A DNA stretch of 45,475 nucleotides, taken from the NCBI RefSeq assembly GCF_042650605.1, contig NZ_JBHSBN010000036.1, positions 1 through 45,475 of the forward strand, given 5' to 3'. Positions 15,311-23,996 of this stretch are shown here, one piece after another. The notes beneath the pieces are model-generated. The model was not told where the DNA came from, did no database searches, and saw only the letters and a program-made list of their open reading frames with translations. Within the stretch, counting starts at the first letter, position 1, and the number at the start of each line of letters is the position of its first letter. The translations under genes were made by a program, and so were the position numbers. Source of the stretch: Micromonospora_J zhanjiangensis (GTDB lineage: Bacteria; Actinomycetota; Actinomycetes; Mycobacteriales; Micromonosporaceae).

Positions 15311-16216
15311 GTGCGTTCTCGTTCCCTCCTGGCCACCTTCACTCCGCTCGCCGCGGCCGCGATCCTCGCCACCACGGCGTTGGCCGGCTGCGGTGGATCC
15401 TCCAACGCCGCCTCGGCCGACAACCCGTACGGGCTGCTGCGGCCCGGCGTGCTGCGGGCCGGCACCCTGACCGACGCACCGCCGAACGTCTACCTCAAGG
15501 ACGGCAGGTTCACCGGCTTCGACAACGACCTGCTCACCGCCGTCGCCGGCAAGGTGGGGCTCAAGGTGGAGTTCGTCGGCACCGACTTCTCGGCGCTGCT
15601 GTCCCAGGTCAACAACCACAAGTTCGACGTCGGCAGCTCGTCCATCACCATCACGGAGGCCCGGAAGAAGACCGTGGACTTCGGCAACGGGTACGACTTC
15701 GGCTACTTCGGGCTGGACGTACCGGCCGGATCGCCGATCAAGGGCTTCGACCAGCTGACCGGCAAGCGGGTCGTGGTGGTGCAGGGCACCGTACAGGACG
15801 ACTACGCCACCGGTCACCACCTCGATCCGGTCCGGGTGCCGGACTACAACGGTGCGCTCAACCAGATCAAGGCCGGCACCGCCGACGCCTGGATCGCCCC
15901 CGCTGAGATCGGCGAGAAGACGGCAAAGGACAGCGGTGGCAAGGTCGTGCTGGCCGACAAGCAGTTGAGCCCCGCCCCGACGGCGTTCGCGGTGGCGAAG
16001 GGCAACGACAAGCTGCGTGCGGCGCTGAACCGCGGCCTGGACGAGGTCATCGCGGACGGTACGTGGACGAAGCTGCAGGCGCAGTACTACCCGGGTCGAC
16101 CGATCCCGGCGGACTTCAAGCCGGGCAGTGGAACGGTTGCGCCGCCGGCCGGCCCCGCACAGAGCGGGCCGGCCTCCCCGTCGGACGCCGTCGCGTCGGC
16201 CACGCCGGCGTCCTGA
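15311..16216 (+). CDS. Polar amino-acid ABC transporter, substrate-binding lipoprotein
   Basis: A 301-residue family-3 solute-binding protein. The signal peptide ends in the lipobox LAGC (about residues 24-27), so it should be lipid-anchored outside the membrane. The mature part shows the two-lobe pattern: LRAGTLTDAPPNVYLKDGRF, FTGFDNDLL, and ITEARKKTVDFGNGYDF. A C-terminal tail rich in Pro, Ala and Ser is likely disordered. GTG at 15311 has GGAG six bases upstream. First structural gene of a three-gene importer. Position after a SAM-IV riboswitch points to cystine, cysteine or methionine as ligand; this is inference. Confidence 0.88.
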   Translation: MRSRSLLATFTPLAAAAILATTALAGCGGSSNAASADNPYGLLRPGVLRAGTLTDAPPNVYLKDGRFTGFDNDLLTAVAGKVGLKVEFVGTDFSALLSQVNNHKFDVGSSSITITEARKKTVDFGNGYDFGYFGLDVPAGSPIKGFDQLTGKRVVVVQGTVQDDYATGHHLDPVRVPDYNGALNQIKAGTADAWIAPAEIGEKTAKDSGGKVVLADKQLSPAPTAFAVAKGNDKLRAALNRGLDEVIADGTWTKLQAQYYPGRPIPADFKPGSGTVAPPAGPAQSGPASPSDAVASATPAS

Positions 16217-16261
16217 CCGGTACGCGGTAACGAAGTCGTAGCGGGAAATGAAGAGAGATCG

Positions 16262-17047
16262 ATGGATCCGCTGAGTACGTTGTGGTCAACCTTTTTCGAC
16301 TGGTCATCCATGCGGCAGGCCCTGCCCGAGATGCTGGCCGTGGGGTTGCGCAACACGCTGGTGCTGTCGGTCTCCGCCGCCCTGCTCGGGTCAGTGCTCG
16401 GCATGGTGCTGGCCGTCGCCGGCATCGCCCGTACCCGCTGGTTACGGTGGCCGGCGCGGATCTACACCGACGTGTTCCGCGGGCTGCCGGCCGCGGCGAC
16501 GATCCTGCTGATCGGGGTGGGCCTGGCCCCGCTCGGGTTGCAGGTCTGGGGGCCCAACCCGTACCCGTTGGGCGTCCTGGCGCTCTCGTTGATCGCCGCC
16601 GGCTATCTCGGCGAGATCTTCCGGGCCGGGATCCTCAGCGTGGAGGCCGCCCAGCTGGAGGGCGCCCGGGCGCTCGGCCTGTCCTGGGGAGCGGCGATGC
16701 GGCTGGTGATCATTCCGCAGGGGGTGCGCCGGGTCCTGCCGGCCTGGGTGAACCAGCTGATCGCCTTGATCAAGGACTCCAGCCTGGTGTACTTCCTCGG
16801 GCTGGTAGCCAGCCAGCGGGACCTGTTCCGGATTGGCCAGGATCACGCTGCCACGACCGGAAACGAGTCGGCGCTGCTGCTGGCCGGACTGTTCTATCTG
16901 GTGTTGACCGTGCCACTGACGCACGCGGTCAACTGGCTGGATCGCCGGCTTCGCCAGGGTCGGCCGTCCGGCGTACAGGCAGAGTCGGACGACGATGCGC
17001 CGGCACCAGCGGCGACGCACCCGCTCCCCGCCGGACCGAGGACTTGA
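16262..17047 (+). CDS. Polar amino-acid ABC transporter, permease
   Basis: A 261-residue inner-membrane permease of the His/Glu/Gln/Arg family. Several hydrophobic segments start near residue 25 (VGLRNTLVLSVSAALLGSVL). The EAA loop that contacts the ATPase is EGARALGLSWGAAMRLVIIP, about residues 135-154. One permease gene is present, so the channel is probably a homodimer. The C-terminal tail is hydrophilic. The start has a GAGAG ribosome-binding site. The stop shares one base with the ATG of the ATPase gene, implying coupling. Confidence 0.9.
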   Translation: MDPLSTLWSTFFDWSSMRQALPEMLAVGLRNTLVLSVSAALLGSVLGMVLAVAGIARTRWLRWPARIYTDVFRGLPAAATILLIGVGLAPLGLQVWGPNPYPLGVLALSLIAAGYLGEIFRAGILSVEAAQLEGARALGLSWGAAMRLVIIPQGVRRVLPAWVNQLIALIKDSSLVYFLGLVASQRDLFRIGQDHAATTGNESALLLAGLFYLVLTVPLTHAVNWLDRRLRQGRPSGVQAESDDDAPAPAATHPLPAGPRT

Positions 17048-17838
17048 TGATGACGCGAACCGACACCAATACCCACACTGGCGGCGCCGAACGGGAGCTG
17101 GCCCGGCGCGACGGATCGGTAAGCCTGGCCGTCCGCGACATCCACCTGGCCTTCGGGTCGAACCGGGTGTTGCGCGGGGTCAACCTTGACGTGCCCCGCG
17201 GCGGTACGGCGTGCGTCATCGGCCCGTCCGGCTCCGGCAAGTCGACCCTGCTGCGTACGATCAACCGGCTGATCGAACCGGACCGGGGGGACGTGCTCCT
17301 GGATGGGCGCAGTGTGCTCGGTGACGACCCGGATGCCCTGCGGCGGCGGATCGGGATGGTGTTCCAGCAGTTCAACCTCTTTCCACACCTGAGCGTGCTG
17401 CGCAACATCGTCCTGCCGCTGCGCAAGATCCGGCGGTTGCCACCGGACGAGGCCGAGGCGCTGGCCCGGGCGCAACTGGAGCTGGTCGGGCTGGCGGGCA
17501 AGGCGGACGCCCGGCCCGGGCAACTCTCCGGCGGCCAGCAGCAGCGGGTCGCCATCGCCCGGGCCCTGGCCCTGCGCCCGCAGGTCATGCTCTTCGACGA
17601 GGCCACGTCAGCGCTGGATCCGGAGCTGGTGAAGGGAGTCCTGGGATTGATGGCCGACCTGTCGGCGGCCGGCATGACCATGGTGGTGGTCACCCACGAG
17701 ATGGGATTCGCCCGTCAGGTTGCCGACACGGTCGCCTTCATGGACCGCGGAGTGGTGCTGGAGGCCGGTGCGCCGACAGCGGTCTTCGAACGCCCCGAGC
17801 ATCCCCGGCTGCGCCGGTTCCTGGCCCAGGTGCTGTGA
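17047..17838 (+). CDS. Polar amino-acid ABC transporter, ATP-binding protein
   Basis: A 263-residue ABC ATPase. Walker A is GPSGSGKST, the Q-loop is VFQQFNLFPH, the signature is LSGGQQQRVAIARAL, Walker B is VMLFDEATSALDPE, and the H-loop is VVTHEMGFA. This GlnQ-type sequence belongs to polar amino-acid importers. The ATG at 17047 overlaps the permease stop; ATG at 17050 is equally possible. The first 25 residues are an unusual hydrophilic extension. It completes the operon, followed by a GC-rich hairpin. Confidence 0.92.
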   Translation: MMTRTDTNTHTGGAERELARRDGSVSLAVRDIHLAFGSNRVLRGVNLDVPRGGTACVIGPSGSGKSTLLRTINRLIEPDRGDVLLDGRSVLGDDPDALRRRIGMVFQQFNLFPHLSVLRNIVLPLRKIRRLPPDEAEALARAQLELVGLAGKADARPGQLSGGQQQRVAIARALALRPQVMLFDEATSALDPELVKGVLGLMADLSAAGMTMVVVTHEMGFARQVADTVAFMDRGVVLEAGAPTAVFERPEHPRLRRFLAQVL

Positions 17839-17839
17839 C

Positions 17840-17880
17840 GGCCCCCGGCCGGGACCCGGGGCCGGCCGGGGCCCCGGGGT
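17840..17880 (+). terminator. GC-rich hairpin after the ABC importer operon
   Basis: GGCCCCCGGCCGG and CCGGCCGGGGCCC form a long, nearly perfect stem immediately past the ATPase stop codon at 17838. There is no T-tract, as is common in this GC range. It should end the riboswitch-controlled transcript. Confidence 0.6.
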
Positions 17881-17933
17881 GGGTCAGCGGAACACCCAAC
17901 CGAGGTAGCCATCACGCCGGGGTCCGACCCCAC

Positions 17934-18050
17934 GTCGCGGTGCCCGGAAAGGAAGCCCTACCGCTGGCCGACCCGCCCGCCCTGCATGCCGACGCGACCG
18001 CGGGCACGCTGCCCAGCGGCAAGCTCGTCATCACCGTCGCCGACGCCTGA
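17934..18050 (+). pseudogene. Remnant resembling the C-terminus of a zinc-type alcohol dehydrogenase/quinone reductase
   Basis: The frame ends in TGA at 18048-18050 and reads LPLADPPALHADATAGTLPS followed by GKLVITVADA. This resembles the end of medium-chain dehydrogenase/reductases (AxxAH...G...GKLVLTV). No start, ribosome-binding site or upstream homologous domain is present, so it is a fragment. It adjoins a shortened cupin and an SDR fragment, suggesting deletions in a former oxidoreductase cluster. The family call is tentative. Confidence 0.35.
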
Positions 18051-18112
18051 TCACCACCCGATCGATCCCGAAGGAGCCGAATCAGACCAACGGCCGCTAC
18101 TGCCTGATCGAC

Positions 18113-18463
18113 ATGTACGTCCCCGACGGCGGCGGCCCACCGCCGCACCGGCACGACTTCGAGGAGATGTTCACGCTCCTGGAGATCGAGTTCACCTTCC
18201 GCGGTGCCAAGCACACCGTACGGGCCGGATCCACCATCAACATCCCGGCAAACGCGCCACATTACTTCCGCAACGTCTCCGGGGCACCGGCCCGGATGTT
18301 GTGCATGTGCACCCCCGCCGGGCAGGACGAGTACTTCATGCGCATCGGCGACGTCGTCGCCGGCAAGGACGCGCCCCCGCCCCAGCTGTCCCGGGACGAA
18401 CTCGCGCAGCGTCGCCAGCGCGCGGCGGAACTGGCGGCGACCTACCGCTCCGAATTCCTGTAA
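18113..18463 (+). CDS. Cupin-domain protein, probably N-terminally shortened
   Basis: A 116-residue cupin. GGGPPPHRHDFEEMF carries the first metal-binding motif (His, His, Glu) and NIPANAPHYFRNVS the second (His). The usual first strands are missing or lie upstream out of a good start: the frame remains open back through NQTNGRYCLIDMYV with no initiation codon. FTLLEIEFTFRG is two residues shorter than the common FTLLEGEIEFTFRG pattern, which suggests an in-frame deletion. Metal site residues survive, so function is possible. No ribosome-binding site precedes ATG 18113, and I lean towards a decaying gene. Confidence 0.6.
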   Translation: MYVPDGGGPPPHRHDFEEMFTLLEIEFTFRGAKHTVRAGSTINIPANAPHYFRNVSGAPARMLCMCTPAGQDEYFMRIGDVVAGKDAPPPQLSRDELAQRRQRAAELAATYRSEFL

Positions 18464-18491
18464 CCGATCGTCCGGACTGGGGAGGAAGATC

Positions 18492-18560
18492 ATGGGTGGA
18501 CTGGCTGTGGTGACCGGCGCATCCTCCGTGCTACGGCGGGCCGCGGGCCGGCAGTCGGGG
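18492..18560 (+). pseudogene. 5' fragment of a short-chain dehydrogenase gene
   Basis: ATG at 18492 has GGAGGAAG upstream and opens with MGGLAVVTGASSVLRRAAG, the start of an SDR Rossmann fold. The glycine motif GASSGxGRA has become GASSVLRRA, and the frame then continues as low-complexity sequence with no further SDR features. It is a truncated or recombined gene start, 28 bp downstream of the cupin. The junction with foreign sequence is somewhere after about 18530. Confidence 0.45.
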
Positions 18561-18661
18561 TCTACCTGGACGCCCAGCCCGACCGAGGCCGGCCGGCGCC
18601 CCAGCGAGCACCGGGGCGTCGCCGCGGAGATGCCGGCCGGACCGGCGACCTCGGCGGGCGG

Positions 18662-19207
18662 TCAGCGACCGTCGAGCGGCAGCCGCCGGAGCAGGCCGAG
18701 CCGGCGGACCGCCGCCGCGACGAGGTCGTCCGGCGCTGCCGCCACCTCGAGCACGACGCCGGACTCGTCCGGCTCGAGGGGTTCCAGGATGGCCCGCTGG
18801 GAGTCGAGCAGGCTGGCCGGCATGTAGTGCCCGACCCGCCGGTCCAGCCGCTCCCGGATCAGCTCGGCCGTACCGTCCAGGTGCAGGAACTCCACCTCCG
18901 CGGGACCCTGCCGGAGCACGTCCCGGTAGGAACGCTTCAACGCCGAGCAGGTGACGATGGTGGAGACCCCCTCGGCGTGCCGGTCGCCCATCCAGCCGGC
19001 CAGGGTGCGCAGCCATGGCCAACGCTGCGCGTCGTCCAGCGGGATGCCGGCGCGCATCTGGGCCACGTTGGCCGCGGAGTGGAACGCGTCCGCCTCGGCG
19101 AAGCGCAGCCCGGTCACCTCGGCGATGCCCCGCGCCACGGTCGTCTTGCCCGCCCCGGCCACGCCCATCACCACGACGTGCCGGGTGACCGCCCGCTCAC
19201 CAGTCAT
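18662..19207 (-). CDS. gntK: Gluconokinase
   Basis: A 181-residue cytoplasmic kinase that phosphorylates D-gluconate to 6-phosphogluconate using ATP. The P-loop is GVAGAGKTT (about residues 15-23); FAEADAFHSAANVAQMRAGI and TCSALKRSYRDVLR are GntK signatures. Length is typical. Its start overlaps the 3' end of manD by 11 bases, making it the last gene of the aldonate operon. This adds gluconate utilisation to the galactonate and mannonate branches. Confidence 0.92.
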   Translation of the reverse strand: MTGERAVTRHVVVMGVAGAGKTTVARGIAEVTGLRFAEADAFHSAANVAQMRAGIPLDDAQRWPWLRTLAGWMGDRHAEGVSTIVTCSALKRSYRDVLRQGPAEVEFLHLDGTAELIRERLDRRVGHYMPASLLDSQRAILEPLEPDESGVVLEVAAAPDDLVAAAVRRLGLLRRLPLDGR

Positions 19208-20426
19208 GGACCGTGCCGTCCTTGAGCCGGTTGAACGGCAGGTACGCCGGCTGGTACGGGAACCGGGCGGCGGCCTCCTCGTCCAGTTCCACGCCCAGGC
19301 CGGGCTGCTCCCCGGGGTGCAGGTAGCCGTCGGCGAAGCTGAACGACTGCCGGAACACCTCGTTGGTGAGCGCCCCGTGCTGCATGTACTCCTGGATGCC
19401 GAAGTTGTGGATGGCCAGGTCCAGGTGCAGCGCGGCGGCCATGCCGACCGGCGAGATGTCGGTCGGGCCGTGGATGCCGGACTTGATCTGGTACTGGGCG
19501 GCGTAGTCGAGCAGCTTGCGCATGGCGGTGATGCCGCCGGTGTGGGTGACGGCGGACCGGACGTAGTCGATCAGCTGCTCGCGGATCAGCGTCTGGTAGT
19601 CCCAGACGGTGTTGAAGACCTCGCCGATCGCCAGCGGCGTGGTGGTGTGCTGGCGGACCAGGCGCAGCGCCTCCTGGTTCTCCGCCGGGGTGCAGTCCTC
19701 CAGCCAGAACAGGTCGTACGGTTCGAGGGCCTTGCCGAGCTTGGCCGCCTGAATGGGGGTCATCCGGTGGTGACCGTCGTGCAGCAGCGGCAGCTCGGGG
19801 CCGAACTCGTTGCGGACCGCCTCGAAGACACCGGGCAGGTGGCGCAGGTAGGCGCGGGTGTCCCAGTCCTCCTCGGCGGGCAGCGGGGCGCGCTGGGCCG
19901 GCTCGTAGTCGTAGCGCTTGCCGTCGACGCCGGGCTGGGCGGCGACGCCGTAGACGGCGTTGATGCCGGGCACCGAGGTCTGCACCCGGATGGAGCGGAA
20001 GCCCAGCTCCAGGTGCTGGCGGATCGAGTCGAACAGCTCCGGCAGGTCCCGCCCGGAGGCGTGCCCGTACGCCATGATCCCGGTCCGGGATGCGCCGCCG
20101 AGCAGCTGGTAGAGCGGCATCCCGGCGGCCTTGGCCTTGATGTCCCAGAGCGCCACGTCGACTGCCGCGATGGCGGCCATGGTGACCGGCCCGCGCCGCC
20201 AGTACGCCGACCGGTAGAGGAACTGCCAGGTGTCCTCGATGCGGTGCGGGTCGCGCCCGATCAGCAGCGGGTTGACGTGGTCGGCCAGGTAGGACGCGAC
20301 GGAGAGTTCACGCCCGTTGAGGGTGCCGTCGCCCAGGCCGGTGATCCCCTCGTCCGTGGTGATCTTGAGGGTGACGAAGTTACGGTCGGGACTGGAGACG
20401 ATCACGTCAGCTGCGACGATCTTCAC
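19197..20426 (-). CDS. manD: D-mannonate dehydratase, enolase-superfamily ManD/RspA type
   Basis: A 409-residue enzyme of the enolase superfamily, close in length and sequence to ManD. It dehydrates D-mannonate (and in some members D-gluconate) to 2-keto-3-deoxy-D-gluconate. Visible: SAYWRRGPV near residue 72, LLHDGHHR (metal Asp and nearby His), FWLEDC (metal Glu), IGEVFNTVWD (metal Glu) and GIHGPTDISP (His). The start is GTG at 20426 with AAAGG upstream. It follows the kinase gene by 24 bp. ManD subgroup members vary from efficient to weak dehydratases, so the true substrate needs assay. Confidence 0.88.
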   Translation of the reverse strand: MKIVAADVIVSSPDRNFVTLKITTDEGITGLGDGTLNGRELSVASYLADHVNPLLIGRDPHRIEDTWQFLYRSAYWRRGPVTMAAIAAVDVALWDIKAKAAGMPLYQLLGGASRTGIMAYGHASGRDLPELFDSIRQHLELGFRSIRVQTSVPGINAVYGVAAQPGVDGKRYDYEPAQRAPLPAEEDWDTRAYLRHLPGVFEAVRNEFGPELPLLHDGHHRMTPIQAAKLGKALEPYDLFWLEDCTPAENQEALRLVRQHTTTPLAIGEVFNTVWDYQTLIREQLIDYVRSAVTHTGGITAMRKLLDYAAQYQIKSGIHGPTDISPVGMAAALHLDLAIHNFGIQEYMQHGALTNEVFRQSFSFADGYLHPGEQPGLGVELDEEAAARFPYQPAYLPFNRLKDGTVHDW

Positions 20427-20450
20427 GCGGTTGCCTTTCTCGGGGTGGGA

Positions 20451-21404
20451 TCAGCGGACGGTGCTGCCGGATTGCCGCCCGTCAAGCAGGGCCAGCTCGT
20501 CCCGGCGCGGCAGGGCCTCCCAGTCGCCGTGGCCGGCGACGGCGAAGGCACCCAGGGTGACGGCGCGGCGCAGCCGTCCCGCCAGGTCGAGGCCGTCCAG
20601 GTGGCCGGAGAGGTAGCCGGCCGTGAAGGCGTCCCCCGCGCCGACGGTGTCGACCGCCGTCACGGGCACCGCCGCCGTCTCCACCCGGCCCTCCCGGGTG
20701 TACGCGCGCGCGCCGTCGCCCCCGAGCTTCACCAGCACGGTCGACACGCCGCGGTCCAGCAGCCCGGCCACCACGGTCGGCTCGTCGGCGCCGTGGTCGC
20801 CGAGCAGGTCCAGCTCGTCGTGGGAGGCGACCACCACCGCGGCGTGGCCGGCGAGCGGGGTGAGCACCGCGCGGGCGGCGTCCCGGCTCCACAGCCTGCT
20901 CCGGTAATTGACGTCGAGACAGACCAGCGCGCCGGACCGGGCGGCGGTGCCGGCCGCCCACTCGGTGGCCGCCCGGGCGCTGTCGGACAGCGCCGGGGTG
21001 ATCCCGGTCAGGTGCAGCACGTGCGTGCCGGCCGCCAGGGCGGGCCGCAGGTCGTCGACGGTCAGCGCCGAACCGGCCGAACCGGCCCGCTGGTAGATCA
21101 CCCGGGTCAGGTCGGCGGTCCGCCGTTCCAGGAACATCAGCCCGGCCGGCCGGTCGGGGTCGCGGACGACGTGCCCGACGTCCACCCCCTCGGCGCGCAG
21201 CTGCCGGAGTAGGAACAGGCCGAGTTCGTCGGCGCTGACCCGGCCGGCGAAGGCCGCGCGGTGGCCGAGCCGGGCCACGCCGATGGACACGTTGGACTCG
21301 GCGCCGGCCAGGTACGGGGTGAGCGGGCCGCCGACGGTGAGCGGCCCGGCCGAGCGCAGCGAGACCAGCGCCTCGCCGACGGTCAGCAGGTCGACGCCGG
21401 TCAT
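20451..21404 (-). CDS. PfkB-family sugar kinase, 2-keto-3-deoxygluconate/galactonate kinase-like
   Basis: A 317-residue ribokinase-fold enzyme. It has the N-terminal GEALVSL motif, the substrate-binding GAESNVSIGVARLGH segment, and the C-terminal PfkB signature DTVGAGDAFTAGYLSG with catalytic Asp. By context it phosphorylates KDG and/or KDGal produced by the two neighbouring dehydratases. Start ATG at 21404 overlaps the aldolase stop by four bases. Sequence alone does not separate KdgK from DgoK-like specificity. Confidence 0.85.
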   Translation of the reverse strand: MTGVDLLTVGEALVSLRSAGPLTVGGPLTPYLAGAESNVSIGVARLGHRAAFAGRVSADELGLFLLRQLRAEGVDVGHVVRDPDRPAGLMFLERRTADLTRVIYQRAGSAGSALTVDDLRPALAAGTHVLHLTGITPALSDSARAATEWAAGTAARSGALVCLDVNYRSRLWSRDAARAVLTPLAGHAAVVVASHDELDLLGDHGADEPTVVAGLLDRGVSTVLVKLGGDGARAYTREGRVETAAVPVTAVDTVGAGDAFTAGYLSGHLDGLDLAGRLRRAVTLGAFAVAGHGDWEALPRRDELALLDGRQSGSTVR

Positions 21405-22024
21405 GCGACCGCGGCGAGGTAGGCGCGGGCCCGCTCGCGCAGCGCGTCGAGGTCCCCGCCGGAGGCGGCGTCGCCGACCAGCGGACCACCGACGCCGACC
21501 GCGATCGCCCCGGCGGCGAGGTAGCCGGGCAGGTCGGCCAGGCCGACCCCGCCGACCGCGACGAACGGGATGTCCGGGAACGGGTCGCGCAGCGCCTTCA
21601 GGTACGCCGGCCCGCCCAGCGACGCCGGAAAGAGCTTCACGACAGCGGCGCCGGCCTGAACGGCGAGGTACGCCTCGGTCGGGGTGAGCGCTCCGGCGGC
21701 CACCGGCAGCCCGCGGCGGGCCGCCTCGGGGATGGAGTCGAGGACGGCCGGGGTGACGACGAACTGGGCGCCGGCGGCGGCCACGTCGGCGACCGCGGCC
21801 GGGGTGAGCACCGTACCGGCGCCGACCAGGGCGTCGGGCGGCGCGGCGGCCCGGATCGCGGCGATGGCGTCACACGCGTCGGGGGTGGTCAGCGCCACCT
21901 CGACCACGCGTACGCCCGCGGCGAGCAGGGCGCTGCCGGTGGCGACGGCGGCGGCGGTGTCGGTGCCGCGGATGACCGCCAGCAGGCGGGTGGTGGCGAG
22001 CTCGGCGGTGAGGTCGGGGGTCAT
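21401..22024 (-). CDS. eda: KDPG/KDPGal-type aldolase
   Basis: A 207-residue class I aldolase of the Eda/DgoA family, cleaving 2-keto-3-deoxy-6-phospho-sugar acids to pyruvate and glyceraldehyde 3-phosphate. Motifs: LLAVIRG at the start, VVEVALTTPDA, VGAGTVLTP and the Schiff-base Lys in AAVVKLFPA, then VGGVGLADLPGYL. I chose ATG at 22024, four bases after the dgoD stop, with GGTGA overlapping that stop; the frame opens earlier at 22105 without a signal. It overlaps the kinase by four bases. It could equally be called dgoA. Confidence 0.9.
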   Translation of the reverse strand: MTPDLTAELATTRLLAVIRGTDTAAAVATGSALLAAGVRVVEVALTTPDACDAIAAIRAAAPPDALVGAGTVLTPAAVADVAAAGAQFVVTPAVLDSIPEAARRGLPVAAGALTPTEAYLAVQAGAAVVKLFPASLGGPAYLKALRDPFPDIPFVAVGGVGLADLPGYLAAGAIAVGVGGPLVGDAASGGDLDALRERARAYLAAVA

Positions 22025-22028
22025 CTGG

Positions 22029-23177
22029 TCACCATTCCGCATAGGAGCCGTCCCGGTGCCGCCACATCGGGCTGCGCCAGGCGTGACCGCGCTGGTCAGC
22101 GGCACGAACGGCCGACTCGTCGATCTCGATGCCGAGGCCGGGCCCGGCGAGCCGCTCGACGTACCCGTCCACGAAGGCCAGTGGCGTCTTGTCCAGACAG
22201 TAGTCGAGCACCTCGGCGCCGAGGTTGTAGTGGATGCCGACGCTCTGCTCCTGGATCAGGTAGTTCGGCGTGGCGAAGCCGACCTGGAGGCAGGCCGCGA
22301 GGGCGATCGGGCCGAGCGGGCAGTGCGGGGCGAGCTGGACGTCGTACACCTCGGCCAGTGCGGCGATCTTGCGGACCTCGGTGATGCCGCCGGCGTGCGA
22401 CAGGTCCGGCTGCGCCACCGCGATGCCGGCCTGGAAGACGGGCAGGAACTCCTGCCGGCTGTACAGCCGCTCCCCCGTCGACACCGGGGTGGTGGTGGAG
22501 CGGACGAAGTCGCCGATCAGGTGGGAGTTCTCCGGAACGACCGGCTCCTCGAGGAAGAACGGCCGGAACGGCTCCAGCAGCGGGGCGACCCGGCGGGCAC
22601 TGGCCAGGGTGAACCGGCCGTGGAAGTCGATCGCCACGTCCCGGTGCTCCCCGAGCACCTCCCGGGCGGCGGCCACCCGGGCCACCACGCCGTCCAGCTC
22701 GGCGACCGACGCGACCGGGCTCATCTTGCCGGAGGCGTTCATCTTGACCGCCGTCAGGCCCGCCTCGACCTGGGCGGCGATGTGGTCGCGGACCTCGCTG
22801 GGCTCGTCGCCGCCGACCCAGCCGTACACCCGGATCCGGTCGCGGACCGGGCCGCCGAGCAGTTGGTGCACCGGGGCGCCGTAGTGCTTGCCGGCGATGT
22901 CCCAGAGCGCCTGGTCGAGGCCGGCCACGGCGCTGGCCAGGATCGGCCCGCCCCGGTAGAAGGAGCCCTTGGTCATGACCTGCCAGTGGTCCTCGATCCG
23001 CAGCGCGTCCCGGCCGATCAGTAGTTCGGCGAGCTGGTCGACCGCGGCGCGGACGGTCTCGGAGCGGCCCTCGCAGGTGGCCTCGCCCCAGCCGACGACG
23101 CCGCTGCCTGTCTCCACCCGGACGAAGAGCCAGCGGGGGGCGACGAGGAAGGTCTCGATCCGCGCGATGGTGGTCAT
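22029..23177 (-). CDS. dgoD: D-galactonate dehydratase
   Basis: A 382-residue enolase-superfamily dehydratase, the same length as E. coli DgoD. It converts D-galactonate to 2-keto-3-deoxygalactonate. Strong signatures: FYRGGPILASAVAGLDQALW, YGWVGGD, DFHGR (metal Asp and catalytic His), FLEEPV (Glu), STGERLYSR (Glu), PDLSHAGGITE, APHCPLGPIALAACLQ (His), and the terminus WRSPMWRHRDGSYAEW. GAAGGG lies seven bases upstream of ATG 23177. It follows the permease by 3 bp. Confidence 0.95.
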   Translation of the reverse strand: MTTIARIETFLVAPRWLFVRVETGSGVVGWGEATCEGRSETVRAAVDQLAELLIGRDALRIEDHWQVMTKGSFYRGGPILASAVAGLDQALWDIAGKHYGAPVHQLLGGPVRDRIRVYGWVGGDEPSEVRDHIAAQVEAGLTAVKMNASGKMSPVASVAELDGVVARVAAAREVLGEHRDVAIDFHGRFTLASARRVAPLLEPFRPFFLEEPVVPENSHLIGDFVRSTTTPVSTGERLYSRQEFLPVFQAGIAVAQPDLSHAGGITEVRKIAALAEVYDVQLAPHCPLGPIALAACLQVGFATPNYLIQEQSVGIHYNLGAEVLDYCLDKTPLAFVDGYVERLAGPGLGIEIDESAVRAADQRGHAWRSPMWRHRDGSYAEW

Positions 23178-23180
23178 GCC

Positions 23181-23996
23181 TCAACCCTTCGTCGCACCGG
23201 CGGTGAGGCCGGAGACCACGTACCTCTGCACGAAGAGGGCGATCACCATGATCGGCAGGGTGACCACGGTGGCCGCGGCCATCAGGCCGCCCCAGTCGAT
23301 GCTGGCATAGCCGACGAAGTCGAAGATCGCCACCGGCAGGGTCTTGGTGTTCGCGCCGGAGAGGACCAGGGCGAACATGAAATTGTTCCAGGAAAAGATG
23401 AAGGACAGGATGCCGGCGGTCGCGATGCCGGGCACGGAGAGCGGCAGGGTGATCCGGCGGAACGCGCCGACGTGGGTGAGCCCGTCGACCAGCGCGGCCT
23501 CCTCCAGTTCCTCGGGCAGGCCGTCGAAGAAGCCCATCATGATGTAGACGATCAAGGGCAGCGAGACGAACATGTGGCTGAGGATCAGCACGGTGAAACC
23601 GCCGACCATCTGCAGGTTCGAGAAGACGTAGTACCAGGGCACCAGGAGCGAGACACCGGGGATGACCCGGGCCATCAGCACCACCAGGGCCGACTTCTTC
23701 ATGTTGAACCGGCTCATCGAGTACGCGGCCGGCACGCCGAGGATCAGCGACAGCACGGTCGCCGCGAACGCCACCCAGAGGCTGTTGCCGATGAACTGGA
23801 CGTAGTGCGACTGCTTGAGGACGTTGGCGTAGTTGTCCAGGGTGGGCGAGAAGATCAGCGCCTTGCCGGTGTCGTAGATGTCGACGTTGGTCTTGAGCGA
23901 CGCGGCGACCATCCACGCCAGCGGGGCGATCAGCGACAGCACCACCAGGGTGAGGGCGACCACCCGGAACACCCGGTACGCGGGACTGGCCTTCAT
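23181..23996 (-). CDS. Carbohydrate ABC transporter permease (MalG type)
   Basis: A 271-residue CUT1 permease with about six hydrophobic segments. The EAA loop EEAALVDGLTHVGAFRRITL precedes the last membrane helices. It pairs with the MalF-type permease whose stop it overlaps by four bases. No ATPase gene is in the operon, so a shared MsiK-like ATPase elsewhere would energise it, as is usual in actinobacteria. The context points to a sugar acid or uronate-containing oligosaccharide as substrate. Confidence 0.92.
   Translation of the reverse strand: MKASPAYRVFRVVALTLVVLSLIAPLAWMVAASLKTNVDIYDTGKALIFSPTLDNYANVLKQSHYVQFIGNSLWVAFAATVLSLILGVPAAYSMSRFNMKKSALVVLMARVIPGVSLLVPWYYVFSNLQMVGGFTVLILSHMFVSLPLIVYIMMGFFDGLPEELEEAALVDGLTHVGAFRRITLPLSVPGIATAGILSFIFSWNNFMFALVLSGANTKTLPVAIFDFVGYASIDWGGLMAAATVVTLPIMVIALFVQRYVVSGLTAGATKG

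Noticed and set aside
18951..21212. Rightward open frame of 753 codons opposite manD and the kinase gene
   Set aside because: Antisense shadow. The opposite strand encodes complete enolase-superfamily and PfkB proteins, and the rightward product is Val/Gly/Arg-rich with no known motif.
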